The notes: generated by a model not told the origin, from the letters alone. DNA of 64,000 nt from Formosimonas limnophila (GCF_014652675.1 NZ_BMZG01000008.1:1960-65959), one strand, 5' to 3'. Counted from the stretch's first letter, positions 16,891 through 26,776 are shown. Translations and numbers: made by a program.

Positions 16891-17328
16891 ATGAAAACAC
16901 TCATCACTCTAATCACAGCCTTCACGTTAACTGGCTGTACCAGTTTGGGTATAGGCACGATTCATCAAGACGCAGTAGGTAAATTAGGCAAAATCACTGA
17001 TAAGGAAACCGTCATTAATCGTGTGATTGAGCAAAACCCTGTGTTTTATGGTGGTTTTGGCTATTATGGCTATCATGGCAGCGGACGTTGGGGTTATGAT
17101 CCTTTTTATTATTGGCCGATGGGCTACCAATCAACGGTGCATGAGGACGTGTTTTATCAATACCGCGTCTTGGTCAATAAAACTGAGAAGCTCACCCTCC
17201 AAAGCCCTTACAACTTAGAAGTGGGTCAGTGCGTTACCATCTGGCAGATTCCAGACAGTAACCGCCTCCCTCGCGTGGATAAAAACCCTGATTGTCAGAC
17301 ACCAATCAATCCAAACACCCAACCCTAG
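16891..17328 (+). CDS. Small lipoprotein, second of a paralogous pair
   Basis: This 145-residue predicted lipoprotein (lipobox LTGC, Cys15) is paralogous to the preceding gene. The central segment is rich in Gly, Tyr and Trp (GGFGYYGYHGSGRWGYDPFY) where the first copy has plain glycines. AGGAG six bases before ATG 16891 fixes the start; the frame is open further upstream but overlaps the first copy. The function is unknown. Conserved flanks with a divergent, aromatic-rich middle suggest a shared scaffold with a variable exposed region. Confidence 0.75.
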   Translation: MKTLITLITAFTLTGCTSLGIGTIHQDAVGKLGKITDKETVINRVIEQNPVFYGGFGYYGYHGSGRWGYDPFYYWPMGYQSTVHEDVFYQYRVLVNKTEKLTLQSPYNLEVGQCVTIWQIPDSNRLPRVDKNPDCQTPINPNTQP

Positions 17329-17454
17329 AGTCACAAAACCAGTTACTACGCTTTAATGGTGCCAAGACTGCTTAGTCAAAGTAGGCTATTGATTTTCGCT
17401 GAAAGCACCCAATGCAGTCTATAACAGAACTTTTATCGTGATAGGAGACATACC

Positions 17455-17811
17455 ATGAGCATGGCAGACGAACTCACAAAACTACAATCTTTGCGTGAAA
17501 CAGGTGTTTTGTCCGAAGAAGAGTTCGCCCTGGCTAAAACACGTATCATCACCCAAGCCGAACCTGCCAGCACAAGCACCCAATCATCCGTATCAAAGTT
17601 TATCCACAGCATGGGTCGCTCAAATAAAGACGTCATGCTCGGCGGTGTCTGTGGTGGTTTGGCCGAACAAACAGGCACGCCCCCTTGGCTATGGCGTCTG
17701 GGTTTCGCGAGTACAGCGTTCTTTTTCGGCACAGGCTTTTTGGCTTATGGTTTGCTGTGGTTGCTATTACCTTATCAAAATGAAATCACACAGAGTCACT
17801 CAGCCACATGA
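17455..17811 (+). CDS. SHOCT-PspC domain membrane protein
   Basis: This 118-residue protein has an N-terminal SHOCT domain (residues 7-34, KLQSLRETGVLSEEEFALAK) joined to a PspC domain (about 55-108). The PspC part has MLGGVCGGLAEQTGTPPWLW followed by two hydrophobic segments. PspC proteins sense or respond to membrane stress, but no other psp genes are nearby. ATAGGAG lies before the ATG, and an intrinsic terminator follows the stop. Confidence 0.85.
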   Translation: MSMADELTKLQSLRETGVLSEEEFALAKTRIITQAEPASTSTQSSVSKFIHSMGRSNKDVMLGGVCGGLAEQTGTPPWLWRLGFASTAFFFGTGFLAYGLLWLLLPYQNEITQSHSAT

Positions 17812-17841
17812 TCTAAAAGTTAGGTTAAAAGCTTAAAACCC

Positions 17842-17866
17842 AAAGGCGCGAGACATCGCGCCTTTT
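17842..17866 (+). terminator. Intrinsic terminator after the SHOCT-PspC gene
   Basis: AAAGGCGCGA-GACA-TCGCGCCTTTT forms a perfect 10-bp stem with a four-base loop and a short T run, about 30 bases after the stop. The A residues at the left end would allow some action on the converging patatin transcript too. Confidence 0.85.
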
Positions 17867-17961
17867 ATAATCAGGCACAATGAGGCTAATCGTTTTAGAC
17901 GCACAAACAAAACTACAGCCCCTTAATTTTTAAATCGCAACAAAGCAGCTAGCGAGCCATC

Positions 17962-20172
17962 CTATGGTGTTCCAATAAATAAATACACGCGAGAGCTATT
18001 GTTAGTGGCCTTAGACACACCTATATACAAAGGGCCCACGGGTGTTTCGCCTCCAAGATAGACACTGCCAGACTTGACCCAACCTTGATTTTGAGGTTCA
18101 CTATAGCGAATTTTCATCTTACCCATTTCAGCTGACAGCCCCAGACGTAAATCTCCGCGTATGCCCAATGGCATTTTGCCGATGACCCGCTCGACCCTTA
18201 AACCAGCGTATTGAAGATTGTCGCCAATCATCTGCTGATTATTAAGCCCAGTTATATTGTTTACACCACCTAAAAAGGCTGCATCACTGAGTGGTAGCTG
18301 GCCTTTAGGTGATCCTGTGTAGGCCAACTTACCAGTAAAAACAAAGTCTTTAATGCTATAAGCCCCTTGAACCTCTGCGGAGAGCTTACTGTAATCGGTC
18401 ATGTCAAAGTAATTGACTCGCGCAAGCCAGCCTTTTGTAGGAAAGTACAATCGATTCATACGATCAAAATCTGCCGACAAGTATAAACCATGCGCAGACT
18501 TAGTCGCCCCACTTGGCACTAAACCATCCAAACCAATATCTAAACTCGAACGGGGACGACGCTGGAGTACGCCTAACTTCATAACGCCATAGCGATCAAA
18601 GTTAAAACCTACCGCTGCCCTCGCCTCTGTGACATTTGTGTTGTAAGAGGCTTGAGCCCGACCATTTTGATAAACGTCTATTTTTTGATCGTTGTAGCCT
18701 ACAAATACATCCGTAAAGAATCTACGGCGAGAATCAATAGGTTGATACCAGTTTATAGCGGCGCGGTTGCTACTGCCCAATTGACCGCTAAATAATAACT
18801 CACCTCCTAATTTGTTGATTTCGGTCATTTGGTAGCCTAAACGCAAATTGTAGGCCGCACTTTCTTTCGTTCCCCAGGCAAAATTAATCCCGGCCCTTAC
18901 GTAATTAGGCCCCCACGGTTTTTTTGTGGGCAAGACTCGCAAGGTCGTTTTATCATGATCTGATAACAGTTGATAATCCATATTCGAATAACGACCATCA
19001 CCATAAGCATAAAGTAAATCATTTTCTAATTGAGTCGTGTTTAAAGGTTCGTTGGGTTTTTGTTTAATCTGCTGGGCAAGAATAACGTCATCTTGAGCAT
19101 TATCGCCAACCACTTCTACTTTATCTATAGTAGGGCTTGGTCGTTGTTCATTCTGAATCTTGGCTTGCCAATTGCTGTATTCTGACTGCGTCAAAGAGAG
19201 TTTCTTTAATTGGGCTTCTATTTGATTAGCTGAATCATAACCACGTTTAATAGTTTCTTGATTCCGTTCAAAATCGGCGGCAGTAATCCCATCCAAATTG
19301 GGTTGAATATAAATATCTTGTTGACGATTGAGCATTGCCAAAGATTGTGTAACATTTTGCTCTGTCAGTAAATTCAAGGTTTGAGCGGTAACAGACAATG
19401 GCGAAGACTCAATTTCCTCTTCTTTGAGTAAAGGAGAACCCACATTGACCGCAATCACAACATCAGGGTGACACATTTCTTTAACCTCTCGAATGGGAAC
19501 GTTGTCAACTAAACCACCATCGACCAAAGTCCGACCATTATACTTAACAGGTGCTATCAAGCCTGGAACCGACATAGTCGCTCGCATCACCGTTGTTAAA
19601 TCACCATTCCGATAGGCTACCCGTTGCCCCGTCACAATATCAGTCGCTATGAGAGATAAAGGCATTTTTTGATTTTCAATCATTTGAGGCGTTTTATCTG
19701 CCCCCACCAATTGATTGATAAAAAACTTAATTTTTTGCCCGCCTAAAACAGCAGATGGAAACTGAAGATGTCCATTTTTAATGCCTGCTTCACTTCCGGG
19801 TATAAAAGTTTGAGAAATATTTTTGTTGCGCGGCGTAAGTTCAGCATAGCTGGGTGAGTCATTAAACATGTCACGCCAATCGGCCTCAGCTAGAGCTTGG
19901 CTCATCTGCTTTGAACTCATACCTGTGCTAAAAGCCCCAGCAACCAAGCCTCCCATACTGGTTCCTGAAACACAATCAACAGGAATATGCAACTCTTCAA
20001 GCTTTTGAATAACGCCAACATGAGCTGCGCCACGAGCACCCCCACCACCCAGCACTAAACCAACCTTAAGTCGCTTCGAATCATCCGCATGCGCTGCAGG
20101 TGTATATGCAAATAAAATAAGCGCCAATGCGCTCAGACGAGGTAAAGTTCGATGCCTGTTTAAAAAAATCAT
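17962..20172 (-). CDS. Patatin-like phospholipase autotransporter (type Vd, PlpD-like)
   Basis: This is a predicted secreted lipase of about 736 residues. Its signal peptide is followed by a patatin domain with oxyanion loop GGGGARG (42-48), nucleophile Ser72 in GTSMGG and catalytic Asp218 in LVDGGLVDN. A POTRA-like segment (about residues 355-430, KVEVVGDNAQDDVILAQQI) then leads to a C-terminal surface-antigen beta barrel ending in RVYLFIGTP. This is the type Vd secretion layout of PlpD. A TTG nine codons upstream is in frame; I prefer the ATG because the signal peptide then starts normally (MIFLNRHRTLPRLSALALIL). No strong ribosome-binding site is visible at either. Confidence 0.9.
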   Translation of the reverse strand: MIFLNRHRTLPRLSALALILFAYTPAAHADDSKRLKVGLVLGGGGARGAAHVGVIQKLEELHIPVDCVSGTSMGGLVAGAFSTGMSSKQMSQALAEADWRDMFNDSPSYAELTPRNKNISQTFIPGSEAGIKNGHLQFPSAVLGGQKIKFFINQLVGADKTPQMIENQKMPLSLIATDIVTGQRVAYRNGDLTTVMRATMSVPGLIAPVKYNGRTLVDGGLVDNVPIREVKEMCHPDVVIAVNVGSPLLKEEEIESSPLSVTAQTLNLLTEQNVTQSLAMLNRQQDIYIQPNLDGITAADFERNQETIKRGYDSANQIEAQLKKLSLTQSEYSNWQAKIQNEQRPSPTIDKVEVVGDNAQDDVILAQQIKQKPNEPLNTTQLENDLLYAYGDGRYSNMDYQLLSDHDKTTLRVLPTKKPWGPNYVRAGINFAWGTKESAAYNLRLGYQMTEINKLGGELLFSGQLGSSNRAAINWYQPIDSRRRFFTDVFVGYNDQKIDVYQNGRAQASYNTNVTEARAAVGFNFDRYGVMKLGVLQRRPRSSLDIGLDGLVPSGATKSAHGLYLSADFDRMNRLYFPTKGWLARVNYFDMTDYSKLSAEVQGAYSIKDFVFTGKLAYTGSPKGQLPLSDAAFLGGVNNITGLNNQQMIGDNLQYAGLRVERVIGKMPLGIRGDLRLGLSAEMGKMKIRYSEPQNQGWVKSGSVYLGGETPVGPLYIGVSKATNNSSRVYLFIGTP

Positions 20173-20699
20173 TATAAACTCATAAAAAATGCTTATCAAT
20201 TGGCCAAGTCAAAGTGTTCCGCCCACATTTCAACGGACAGTTTAAGCAACTATTTAAAGTGCTGCGGATTCGAATTTTACAGGACTTTGGCATCCCAATT
20301 TTGAATATTTGCGTTTGAGGTTGTAATAGGCCTTAATAAATCAGAAAATTTCGCGCCTAACTGCTCCATTGACTGGGCGTGTTAACACTACCAATAAATT
20401 GTTACAATGTGTACATAAACTCACACAAACCCAGTACAAGCAAATAGTGTTAATACGCCCTAATTTGCGAAGCGCACCAAACTTGAATGCAAAAAAATCA
20501 AAACGGCGCAATACGGAGAGGTCTTTGTTCTGTCATCTGCTCAACCTGCTTGGGTTGAAATTAGCTACCACAGAACCAAAAAACTTGGGTGTACCGTCAA
20601 TTGATTTGGGGGGGGGCGAATAAACCTCAAGCAAACACATTTCATGTTGTATTTCTCCCCTTCTATTGAGGAGTTCTTTTATGCCTTGCACTTTGAAAA
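20173..20699. other. Non-coding gap of about 530 bases with an inverted repeat
   Basis: No credible gene is seen between the patatin gene and phr. The gap holds the inverted repeat GGGCGTGTTAACAC (20375-20388) and GTGTTAATACGCCC (20447-20460), 13 of 14 bases matching. It also holds a run of nine G at 20608-20616 and short open frames without family features. An ATTGAGGAGTTC just before an ATG at 20681 looks like a ribosome-binding site, but that frame runs antisense into phr and resembles nothing I know. The stretch may be decayed mobile or genic DNA. Confidence 0.5.
20375..20460. repeat. 86-base element with 14-base inverted ends
   Basis: The ends GGGCGTGTTAACAC and GTGTTAATACGCCC are inverted copies with one mismatch and enclose 58 AT-rich bases. 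It could be a small hairpin element or a miniature transposon-like remnant. I see no flanking target duplication. Confidence 0.5.
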
Positions 20700-22016
20700 T
20701 TACGTTTTTAAAGCTGTCGAATATACTTGTAAACAACGCTCACGCGCCATTCGATGTTCTACCATCGGTTCAGGATACGCTGCCGTTTCAAACTCTGGTA
20801 CCCAGCGGCGCACATATTCATTTTTGGGGTCAAATTTTTCCATTTGCAGCGTGGGATTAAACACCCGAAAATACGGCGCAGCATCACAACCACAGCCTGC
20901 TGCCCACTGCCAACCACCGTTATTGGCTGCCAAATCATAGTCGAGTAGCTTTTGTGCGAAGTATCGTTCACCCCATCGCCAGTCAATCAATAGATGTTTG
21001 GTCAGAAACGACGCAACCACCATTCGTACGCGATTGTGCATGAAACCCGTTTCATTGAGTTCACGCATCCCTGCATCCACTAGTGGATAGCCTGTTTGTC
21101 CCGCACACCATTGTGCAAATTCTGATGATTGATTGCGCCACAAAATCTGGTCATACATCGGTTTAAATGACTGCGTCACCACCTGCGGATGATGCCACAA
21201 AATCATCTGATAAAAATCCCGCCAAATCAACTCACTGAGAAAAACTGCGCTGCGCGCTCGTGTATGCGCAGCGACCTGTCGAATACTCACCGTGCCAAAG
21301 CGCAAATGCACGCCAAGACGAGATGTCGCTGGTAAAGCGGGATAGTCACGCTGCTCAGCGTAAGCATCCAATGCGCCAAAATCAAGCTCTTCAGAGGGAA
21401 ATTCAACCGTCATGGGTTCAAAGCCCAGCTGTCCCATGCTCGGTATCACGCGTTTTTCTTGTTGGTAAAAGCCGTCCAAATAAACGCGAGTCGGATAAGC
21501 GCGCACATAGAAATCATCAAGCTGCGACAACCATTTGCGTGAGTACGGCGTAAACACGGTATAAGGCGAATCATCGGCTTTCATCACCTCGTTCTTTTCA
21601 AAAATCACATGGTCTTTGAAGGCGCGAAAGGCAATGCCCTGCTCGTTTAGGTACTCATAAACCACTTTGTCCCGCGCCCTAGCATCTGGCTCATAATCGC
21701 GGTTGGCATACACGCCTTTGACATCGTACTCATTGAGCAACTCTGCAAAGATATTTAACGGCACACCATGACGCACATCAAGTGTTGCACCAAGTTCTGC
21801 CAACTCAGCATGCAGTCGCTCAATCGCTTGATGGATGAACACCACTCGCTTGTCGGCTTTGTCAACCAAAGCGTCTAAAATCGTCGTATCGAAAATAAAC
21901 AACGGCTGCACTGTCAAACCTGCAGCCAAAGCATTTTTCAGCGCATGATAAAGCCCCGCATTGTCCTCAAGGCGCAAATCGCGACGAAACCAAAACAAGA
22001 TTACAGATGGTTTCAT
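20700..22016 (-). CDS. phr: Deoxyribodipyrimidine photo-lyase
   Basis: This CPD class I photolyase repairs UV-induced cyclobutane dimers using light. The 438-residue protein has an N-terminal antenna-binding domain (FWFRRDLRLEDNAGL at 9-23). The FAD domain shows LIWRDFYQMILWHHP, MRELNETGFMHNRVRMVVAS, LLIDWRWGERYFAQKLLDYD and NNGGWQWAAGCGCDAAPYFR, all highly conserved. It starts six bases downstream of an enoyl-CoA hydratase gene, so the two appear co-transcribed. This pairing looks incidental. Confidence 0.96.
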   Translation of the reverse strand: MKPSVILFWFRRDLRLEDNAGLYHALKNALAAGLTVQPLFIFDTTILDALVDKADKRVVFIHQAIERLHAELAELGATLDVRHGVPLNIFAELLNEYDVKGVYANRDYEPDARARDKVVYEYLNEQGIAFRAFKDHVIFEKNEVMKADDSPYTVFTPYSRKWLSQLDDFYVRAYPTRVYLDGFYQQEKRVIPSMGQLGFEPMTVEFPSEELDFGALDAYAEQRDYPALPATSRLGVHLRFGTVSIRQVAAHTRARSAVFLSELIWRDFYQMILWHHPQVVTQSFKPMYDQILWRNQSSEFAQWCAGQTGYPLVDAGMRELNETGFMHNRVRMVVASFLTKHLLIDWRWGERYFAQKLLDYDLAANNGGWQWAAGCGCDAAPYFRVFNPTLQMEKFDPKNEYVRRWVPEFETAAYPEPMVEHRMARERCLQVYSTALKT

Positions 22017-22022
22017 GATGAA

Positions 22023-22805
22023 TTATTCAGGCTTTTTGAATGTGGCTTTGCGCTTTTCGATAAAGGCGGCCATGCCCTCTTTTTGGTCAGCCGTGGCAAA
22101 TAAGCTGTGAAAAGCACGTCGCTCGAACTGCAAACCGCTACTTAACGAAGCTTCTTGCGTTAAATTCACCGCTTCTTTCGCCATCATGGTTGACAGACGG
22201 CCGTAACCAGCGATGATGTTGGCCATTTTGAGCGCTGTGCCGGCCAACTCGGCCAAGGGTACCACGCGCGAGACCAATCCCGAACGCTCCGCTTCTGCCG
22301 CATCCATCATGCGCCCCGTCAGAATCATGTCCATGGCTTTCGCTTTACCAATCGCGCGGGTCAATCGCTGTGTGCCACCTGCGCCAGGAATCACGCCAAG
22401 TTTAATCTCAGGTTGGCCAAACTGTGCATTGTCCGCCGCAACGATGGTGTCACAAGCCAGAGCCAGCTCACAACCACCACCCAAGGCAAAGCCTGCCACT
22501 GCGGCAATCACGGGTTTACGCACGTTGCTGATGGTGTCCCAGTTTCGGGTAATGAAATTATTGAGATAGGCAGTCTCGAAATCCAGATTGGCCATCGCCT
22601 TGATGTCCGCCCCAGCCGCGAATGCTTTGTCTGAACCAGTGATGATGATAGCGGCAATGCTTGGATTTGCATCGCACGCCGTGAGCGCATAGCTCAGCTC
22701 GTCCATCAGCTCATCATTGAGTGCATTGAGCTGTGCAGGACGATTTAGGGTAATGCGCGCGACGGCATCAATGGTTTCCAGTAAAATGTTGTTGTACGGC
22801 GTCAT
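22023..22805 (-). CDS. Enoyl-CoA hydratase
   Basis: This 260-residue crotonase-family enzyme probably hydrates 2-enoyl-CoA in fatty-acid or phenylacetate breakdown. The oxyanion-hole segments [16 protein letters not shown] and [15 protein letters not shown] are present, as are both catalytic Glu positions (GGGCELA and the Glu in [19 protein letters not shown]). That pair supports a hydratase rather than an isomerase. It is the first gene ahead of phr. Confidence 0.9.
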   Translation of the reverse strand: MTPYNNILLETIDAVARITLNRPAQLNALNDELMDELSYALTACDANPSIAAIIITGSDKAFAAGADIKAMANLDFETAYLNNFITRNWDTISNVRKPVIAAVAGFALGGGCELALACDTIVAADNAQFGQPEIKLGVIPGAGGTQRLTRAIGKAKAMDMILTGRMMDAAEAERSGLVSRVVPLAELAGTALKMANIIAGYGRLSTMMAKEAVNLTQEASLSSGLQFERRAFHSLFATADQKEGMAAFIEKRKATFKKPE

Positions 22806-22909
22806 GGTGCGATCCTTATTCAGGGTTTACAAAGTCCCACGATGATACTGTAAAACCACTATTTTTTGCTATGCATCATTGACTCATTACTTTAAAACAC
22901 TCTCACAAC

Positions 22910-24658
22910 ATGACTCAAGCCCCAATTCACTACACCATCACCCCACTGATTGCACGAAATGTCTTTTTGGTCAGTATGAAAATCACTCCCTGCGTTTCTG
23001 ATAATGGGTTTGAGGTGCATTTACCGACGTGGATTGCCGGCAGCTATATGCTGCGCGACTTTGCGCGACATATTATCGGCATACAGGCCTTGGATGTGGC
23101 TGGGCGTGATGTCAAGATGACACCATTGTCTCAGTCATCGTGGCATGTCGCCACAAATCAGCCTGTGACATTGCATTACGAGGTTTATGCACACGACACA
23201 TCGGTGCGCACAGCATTTTTGGATGGTTCGGGGGGCTTTTTTAATGCCACATCGCTGTGTCTGAGTGTGAATCATTTGGCCAATCAACCCCATCAAATCA
23301 CAATCGTGCCACCTAAAGGCATGGAGCAATGGCAAGTCGCCACCAGTTTACCTCGCCTCGGTCGCACGCCGCACCGTGGCTTTGGGCAATACATCTCTGC
23401 CAACTACGATGAGCTGGCTGATTGCCCTGTGCGCATGGGGCAGTTGACTTGGCTAAAATTTGAAGCGCACGGCACACCTCATGAAGTGGCGATTGCTGGG
23501 GCTGTGGCGCAATTAGACCAAGCCCGTTTAACCGAAGATTTGCAGACCATTTGCCAAGCCCAGATTGCCTTATTTGAACCAGAAACTTGTCGTGCGCCAT
23601 TTGAGCACTATGTGTTTTTGGTTGATGCCCGTTCAGAAGGTTATGGTGGTTTAGAACATCGCTCATCGACGGCTTTGTTGTGTTGCCGCGATGATTTGCC
23701 TCGATTGGTGGATGCGGATGAGCCGCGCAGTGAGGCGTATCTATATTTCTTGGGCTTGTGCAGCCACGAGTATTTTCACTCATGGAATGTCAAGCGCATC
23801 AAACCCACCGGCTTTGTTCCCTATGATTTAACCCAAGTCGTGAACACCAGCTTGCTGTGGTTCTTTGAAGGCGTCACCAGCTACTACGATGACCTCATAC
23901 TGGTACGAACAGGGTTATTGACTCAAGAGCAATACTTCAAACGCATTGAAAACAACCTGAATACTGTGTTGAGATTCGATGGCCACAATGTTCAAAGCCT
24001 TGCCGAAAGCGGTTACTATGCTTGGACGAAATACTACCAAACCTCACCCAACACCCCAAATGCCGTGGTCAGTTACTACACCAAAGGCGCCCTTGCGGCC
24101 CTTGCCATTGATCTATACATTCGTCACAACTCAAATCACCAATATAGCTTTGATGATGTCATGCGTCAGCTCTGGCGTGAATTCGGTGCGGATTTTTATA
24201 CCAAACCATCAGCCAAAGGCTTAACGCTTGACGACATTACTCGTGTTGCTGAGTCATTCGCTACTGGCTGTGCAGTATTCATTCAAAGTGTCACTCAAAC
24301 CACACAGGCCATTGATTTTAAATCACTCTTTGCCCAAAATGAGATGAGTTTATCAGATCCAAAGACCGCCGTAGCCCAGCTCGGTGCTACGGTGAAAAAA
24401 GTTGACGGTGGCTATCAGATTATCAGAATCCACAACCGCAGTGCTGCCCAAAAAGCCGCCCTCGCCCCAGACGATGTGCTCCTCACATTCAATCGTCTAA
24501 AACTCAAACAAACCCCAGACGAGTCTCTAAGTCACTACGCCATCGGTCATACCATCACGGTGCACTACTTGCGTGACGACACTCTATGTCAAGCGAGCTT
24601 CATTAATCAATCTGCGCCACACGGTCTGTACGAGCTCAATCCTGCTAAATCACAATAG
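22910..24658 (+). CDS. M61-family (glycyl) aminopeptidase with PDZ domain
   Basis: This 582-residue zinc metallopeptidase has the M61 N-terminal beta domain, including LPTWIAGSYMLRDFARHI (38-55). The zinc site is HEYFHSWNVKRIKP (His286, His290), and the downstream EGVTSYYDDLILVRTGLL supplies the third zinc ligand. A PDZ-like domain occupies about 480-560. No signal peptide is evident, so it is probably cytoplasmic. The ribosome-binding site is weak. The gene is divergent from the hydratase-phr pair. Confidence 0.92.
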   Translation: MTQAPIHYTITPLIARNVFLVSMKITPCVSDNGFEVHLPTWIAGSYMLRDFARHIIGIQALDVAGRDVKMTPLSQSSWHVATNQPVTLHYEVYAHDTSVRTAFLDGSGGFFNATSLCLSVNHLANQPHQITIVPPKGMEQWQVATSLPRLGRTPHRGFGQYISANYDELADCPVRMGQLTWLKFEAHGTPHEVAIAGAVAQLDQARLTEDLQTICQAQIALFEPETCRAPFEHYVFLVDARSEGYGGLEHRSSTALLCCRDDLPRLVDADEPRSEAYLYFLGLCSHEYFHSWNVKRIKPTGFVPYDLTQVVNTSLLWFFEGVTSYYDDLILVRTGLLTQEQYFKRIENNLNTVLRFDGHNVQSLAESGYYAWTKYYQTSPNTPNAVVSYYTKGALAALAIDLYIRHNSNHQYSFDDVMRQLWREFGADFYTKPSAKGLTLDDITRVAESFATGCAVFIQSVTQTTQAIDFKSLFAQNEMSLSDPKTAVAQLGATVKKVDGGYQIIRIHNRSAAQKAALAPDDVLLTFNRLKLKQTPDESLSHYAIGHTITVHYLRDDTLCQASFINQSAPHGLYELNPAKSQ

Positions 24659-24699
24659 AAAGTGCAATTGATTGGTTTATTTTTATAAATCTGATTTGC

Positions 24700-24731
24700 A
24701 AAAAATCCCAATTTTTAAATTAGGATTTTTT
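24700..24731. terminator. Bidirectional terminator between the M61 peptidase and icd
   Basis: AAAAAATCC...GGATTTTTT, with inner AATTT/AAATT pairing, forms an A- and T-flanked stem between the two convergent genes. It can serve both strands. Confidence 0.8.
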
Positions 24732-24767
24732 AATTAAATCAATTGATTACAAACAATACTTAAAGCA

Positions 24768-26021
24768 TTACATATTGTTAATCATCTCTTGACCAAACTG
24801 CGAGCAAGACACTTGAGTGGCACCGTCCATCAAACGAGCGAAGTCATAAGTGACTTTTTTCGCAGCGATCGAGCGGCTCATCGATGCGAGAATCAAATCA
24901 GCCGCTTCGACCCAGCCCATGTGACGCAGCATCATTTCAGCCGACAAGATTTCAGAACCTGGATTGACGTAGTCTTTGCCTGCATACTTTGGTGCAGTAC
25001 CGTGTGTCGCTTCAAACATCGCCACTGTGTCAGACAGGTTCGCACCAGGTGCGATACCAATACCACCGACCTGAGCGGCCAATGCATCAGAAATGTAGTC
25101 ACCATTGAGATTCAATGTGGCCACCACACTGTACTCAGCAGGACGGAGCAAGATTTGTTGGAGGAACGCATCGGCAATGGAATCTTTAATAACGATGTCG
25201 CCATGTGGTGCTTTGATGACCATCCATGGGCCGCCGTCGAGCAGTTCTGCACCAAATTCTTTTTGAGCCACTTCGTAGCCTGTTTTGGCAAACAGACCTT
25301 CAGTAAACTTCATAATGTTGCCTTTGTGTACCAATGTCACGCTTGGCTTTTTGTTGTCGATGGCGTACTGAATCGCTTTGCGCACGAGACGGGTTGTGCC
25401 TTCGACAGATACGGGTTTGATGCCGATGCCAGAGGTTTCTGGGAAACGGATTTTTGTGACGCCCATTTCTTCTTGCAAGAATTTAATGACTTTTTTAACC
25501 TTGTCCGAGCCGACTTCCCACTCAACGCCTGCGTAGATGTCTTCAGAATTCTCGCGGAAAATCACCATGTCAACACGTTCAGGATGTTTCACTGGCGTTG
25601 GCACACCATCAAAGTACTGAACGGGACGCAAGCACACGTACAAATCGAGCTCTTGGCGCAAAGCAACATTCAATGAGCGAATACCGCCACCAATCGGTGT
25701 GGTCAACGGGCCTTTGATTGAGACCACGTAGTCACGCAAAATTTCCATGGTTTCAGGTGGCAACCACACGTCTGGGCCATAGATTTTGGTCGATTTTTCG
25801 CCAGCGTAGATTTCCATCCAATGAATTTGACGCTCACCGCCATAGGCTTTGGCCACGGCAGCGTCCACCACTTTGAGCATCACTGGTGTGATATCCAAAC
25901 CTGTTCCATCGCCTTCGATGTACGGCACGATGGGGTTGTGTGGGACATTGAGGCTAAAGTCCGCGTTGACTGTGATTTTTTTGCCGCCTTCGGGCACTTT
26001 GACGTGTTGGTACATGCGCAT
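24768..26021 (-). CDS. icd: NADP-dependent isocitrate dehydrogenase
   Basis: This citric-acid-cycle enzyme (isocitrate to 2-oxoglutarate) is 417 residues, matching the E. coli-type dimer. Substrate-site segments are [20 protein letters not shown] and the [13 protein letters not shown] loop, whose Ser is the regulatory phosphorylation position in E. coli. Metal-site and cofactor residues lie in [17 protein letters not shown] and [28 protein letters not shown] lies before the ATG. It is a single gene behind the decayed dehydrogenase. Confidence 0.97.
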   Translation of the reverse strand: MRMYQHVKVPEGGKKITVNADFSLNVPHNPIVPYIEGDGTGLDITPVMLKVVDAAVAKAYGGERQIHWMEIYAGEKSTKIYGPDVWLPPETMEILRDYVVSIKGPLTTPIGGGIRSLNVALRQELDLYVCLRPVQYFDGVPTPVKHPERVDMVIFRENSEDIYAGVEWEVGSDKVKKVIKFLQEEMGVTKIRFPETSGIGIKPVSVEGTTRLVRKAIQYAIDNKKPSVTLVHKGNIMKFTEGLFAKTGYEVAQKEFGAELLDGGPWMVIKAPHGDIVIKDSIADAFLQQILLRPAEYSVVATLNLNGDYISDALAAQVGGIGIAPGANLSDTVAMFEATHGTAPKYAGKDYVNPGSEILSAEMMLRHMGWVEAADLILASMSRSIAAKKVTYDFARLMDGATQVSCSQFGQEMINNM

Positions 26022-26084
26022 CTCCAGTTGGATTTATAAAAGTAGTCTTGTATAAGACTCAACTCGCGTATTATGCCCGATTTT

Positions 26085-26709
26085 TCAGATGGTGCGAGAG
26101 GTTTTCATGGGTTTTTGTACTCTTTTGGGTGCGCGGTCTGCCTGCCAAATATTGGCAGCATTGATCGTACCAAAGTCTTGGGTTATGGTGCTACGTAATT
26201 TGTTCACCTCAACCAATTGTGCAACTTCAGACAAAATTTTGCCTTGATGAGCCATATCAACAGTGGCAAATGAGGTTCGTGTGAACATTGACTCCCAGTA
26301 CATAGAAATACTTTTTCGCTTACTTAAATACAGTGAAATCCACACCCACTGGGTCATCAATCAAGGCAAACTGTCCCTGTGCCTACAACACATCTGCAAT
26401 GGCCATGATGTGTTGATCAGTATTGGTCAAACTGATGACATAGCGCACTTCCTTATAACTGATATTTGCCAACTCTTCTTTAAGAGGCTGATGATAATTG
26501 ATTACATGATGCGCACTTAATCACTTGACCCAATTAACTGTTTCAGATCGTGACGCGGTGGTGATGACCGTGAGTTGGGTTTTCGCCCGCAGCAATTGAA
26601 TCAGAATGGAACCAACACCACATGCCGCACCAATAATAAGAACTGCACCACGACTCTGATCATTGATGCGTAAACGATCAAATACCAGTTCCCAAGACGC
26701 CAAACACAA
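26085..26709 (-). pseudogene. Decayed zinc-type alcohol dehydrogenase / quinone oxidoreductase
   Basis: The minus strand holds fragments of the C-terminal two thirds of a zinc-binding alcohol dehydrogenase-family protein. From the 5' side, SWELVFDRL then AVLIIGAACGVGSILIQLLR (cofactor-binding fold, its glycine motif altered) reads down to a stop after ETVNWVK. The frame resumes as HVINYHQPLKEEL and EVRYVISLTNTDQHIMAIAD, has an in-frame TAG, then AQGQFALIDDPVG. It ends with YWESMFTRTSFATVDMAHQG to MKTSRTI. The N-terminal catalytic domain is absent. Several separate lesions make a sequencing artefact unlikely. Confidence 0.75.
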
Positions 26710-26776
26710 GACTGGCCAAACTCAATAAAACCACAGTCAATGTTTCGCCATCCATATCGCGCCAAACTTCCAACAT
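26678..26776 (-). CDS. Possible 32-residue membrane peptide after pyrG
   Basis: Twenty bases after the pyrG stop, TTGAGGAG lies about seven bases before an ATG at 26776. The frame encodes MLEVWRDMDGETLTVVLLSL and continues hydrophobic (ASLVFGVLGTGI) to a TGA. The good ribosome-binding site and single hydrophobic segment suit a small membrane protein. It could equally be the surviving start of a deleted gene now fused to the decayed dehydrogenase. No family is recognised. Confidence 0.3.
   Translation of the reverse strand: MLEVWRDMDGETLTVVLLSLASLVFGVLGTGI

Noticed and set aside
20666-20860. Plus-strand frame with a good ribosome-binding site overlapping the 3' end of phr
   Set aside because: Most of it is antisense to conserved phr codons and the protein resembles nothing recognisable; kept only as a note in the gap entry.
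24789-25676. Long plus-strand open frame (295 codons) opposite icd
   Set aside because: It lies wholly antisense to the clearly conserved icd gene, has no ribosome-binding site or family features, and is rich in His/Cys/Phe as expected from reading a coding strand backwards.
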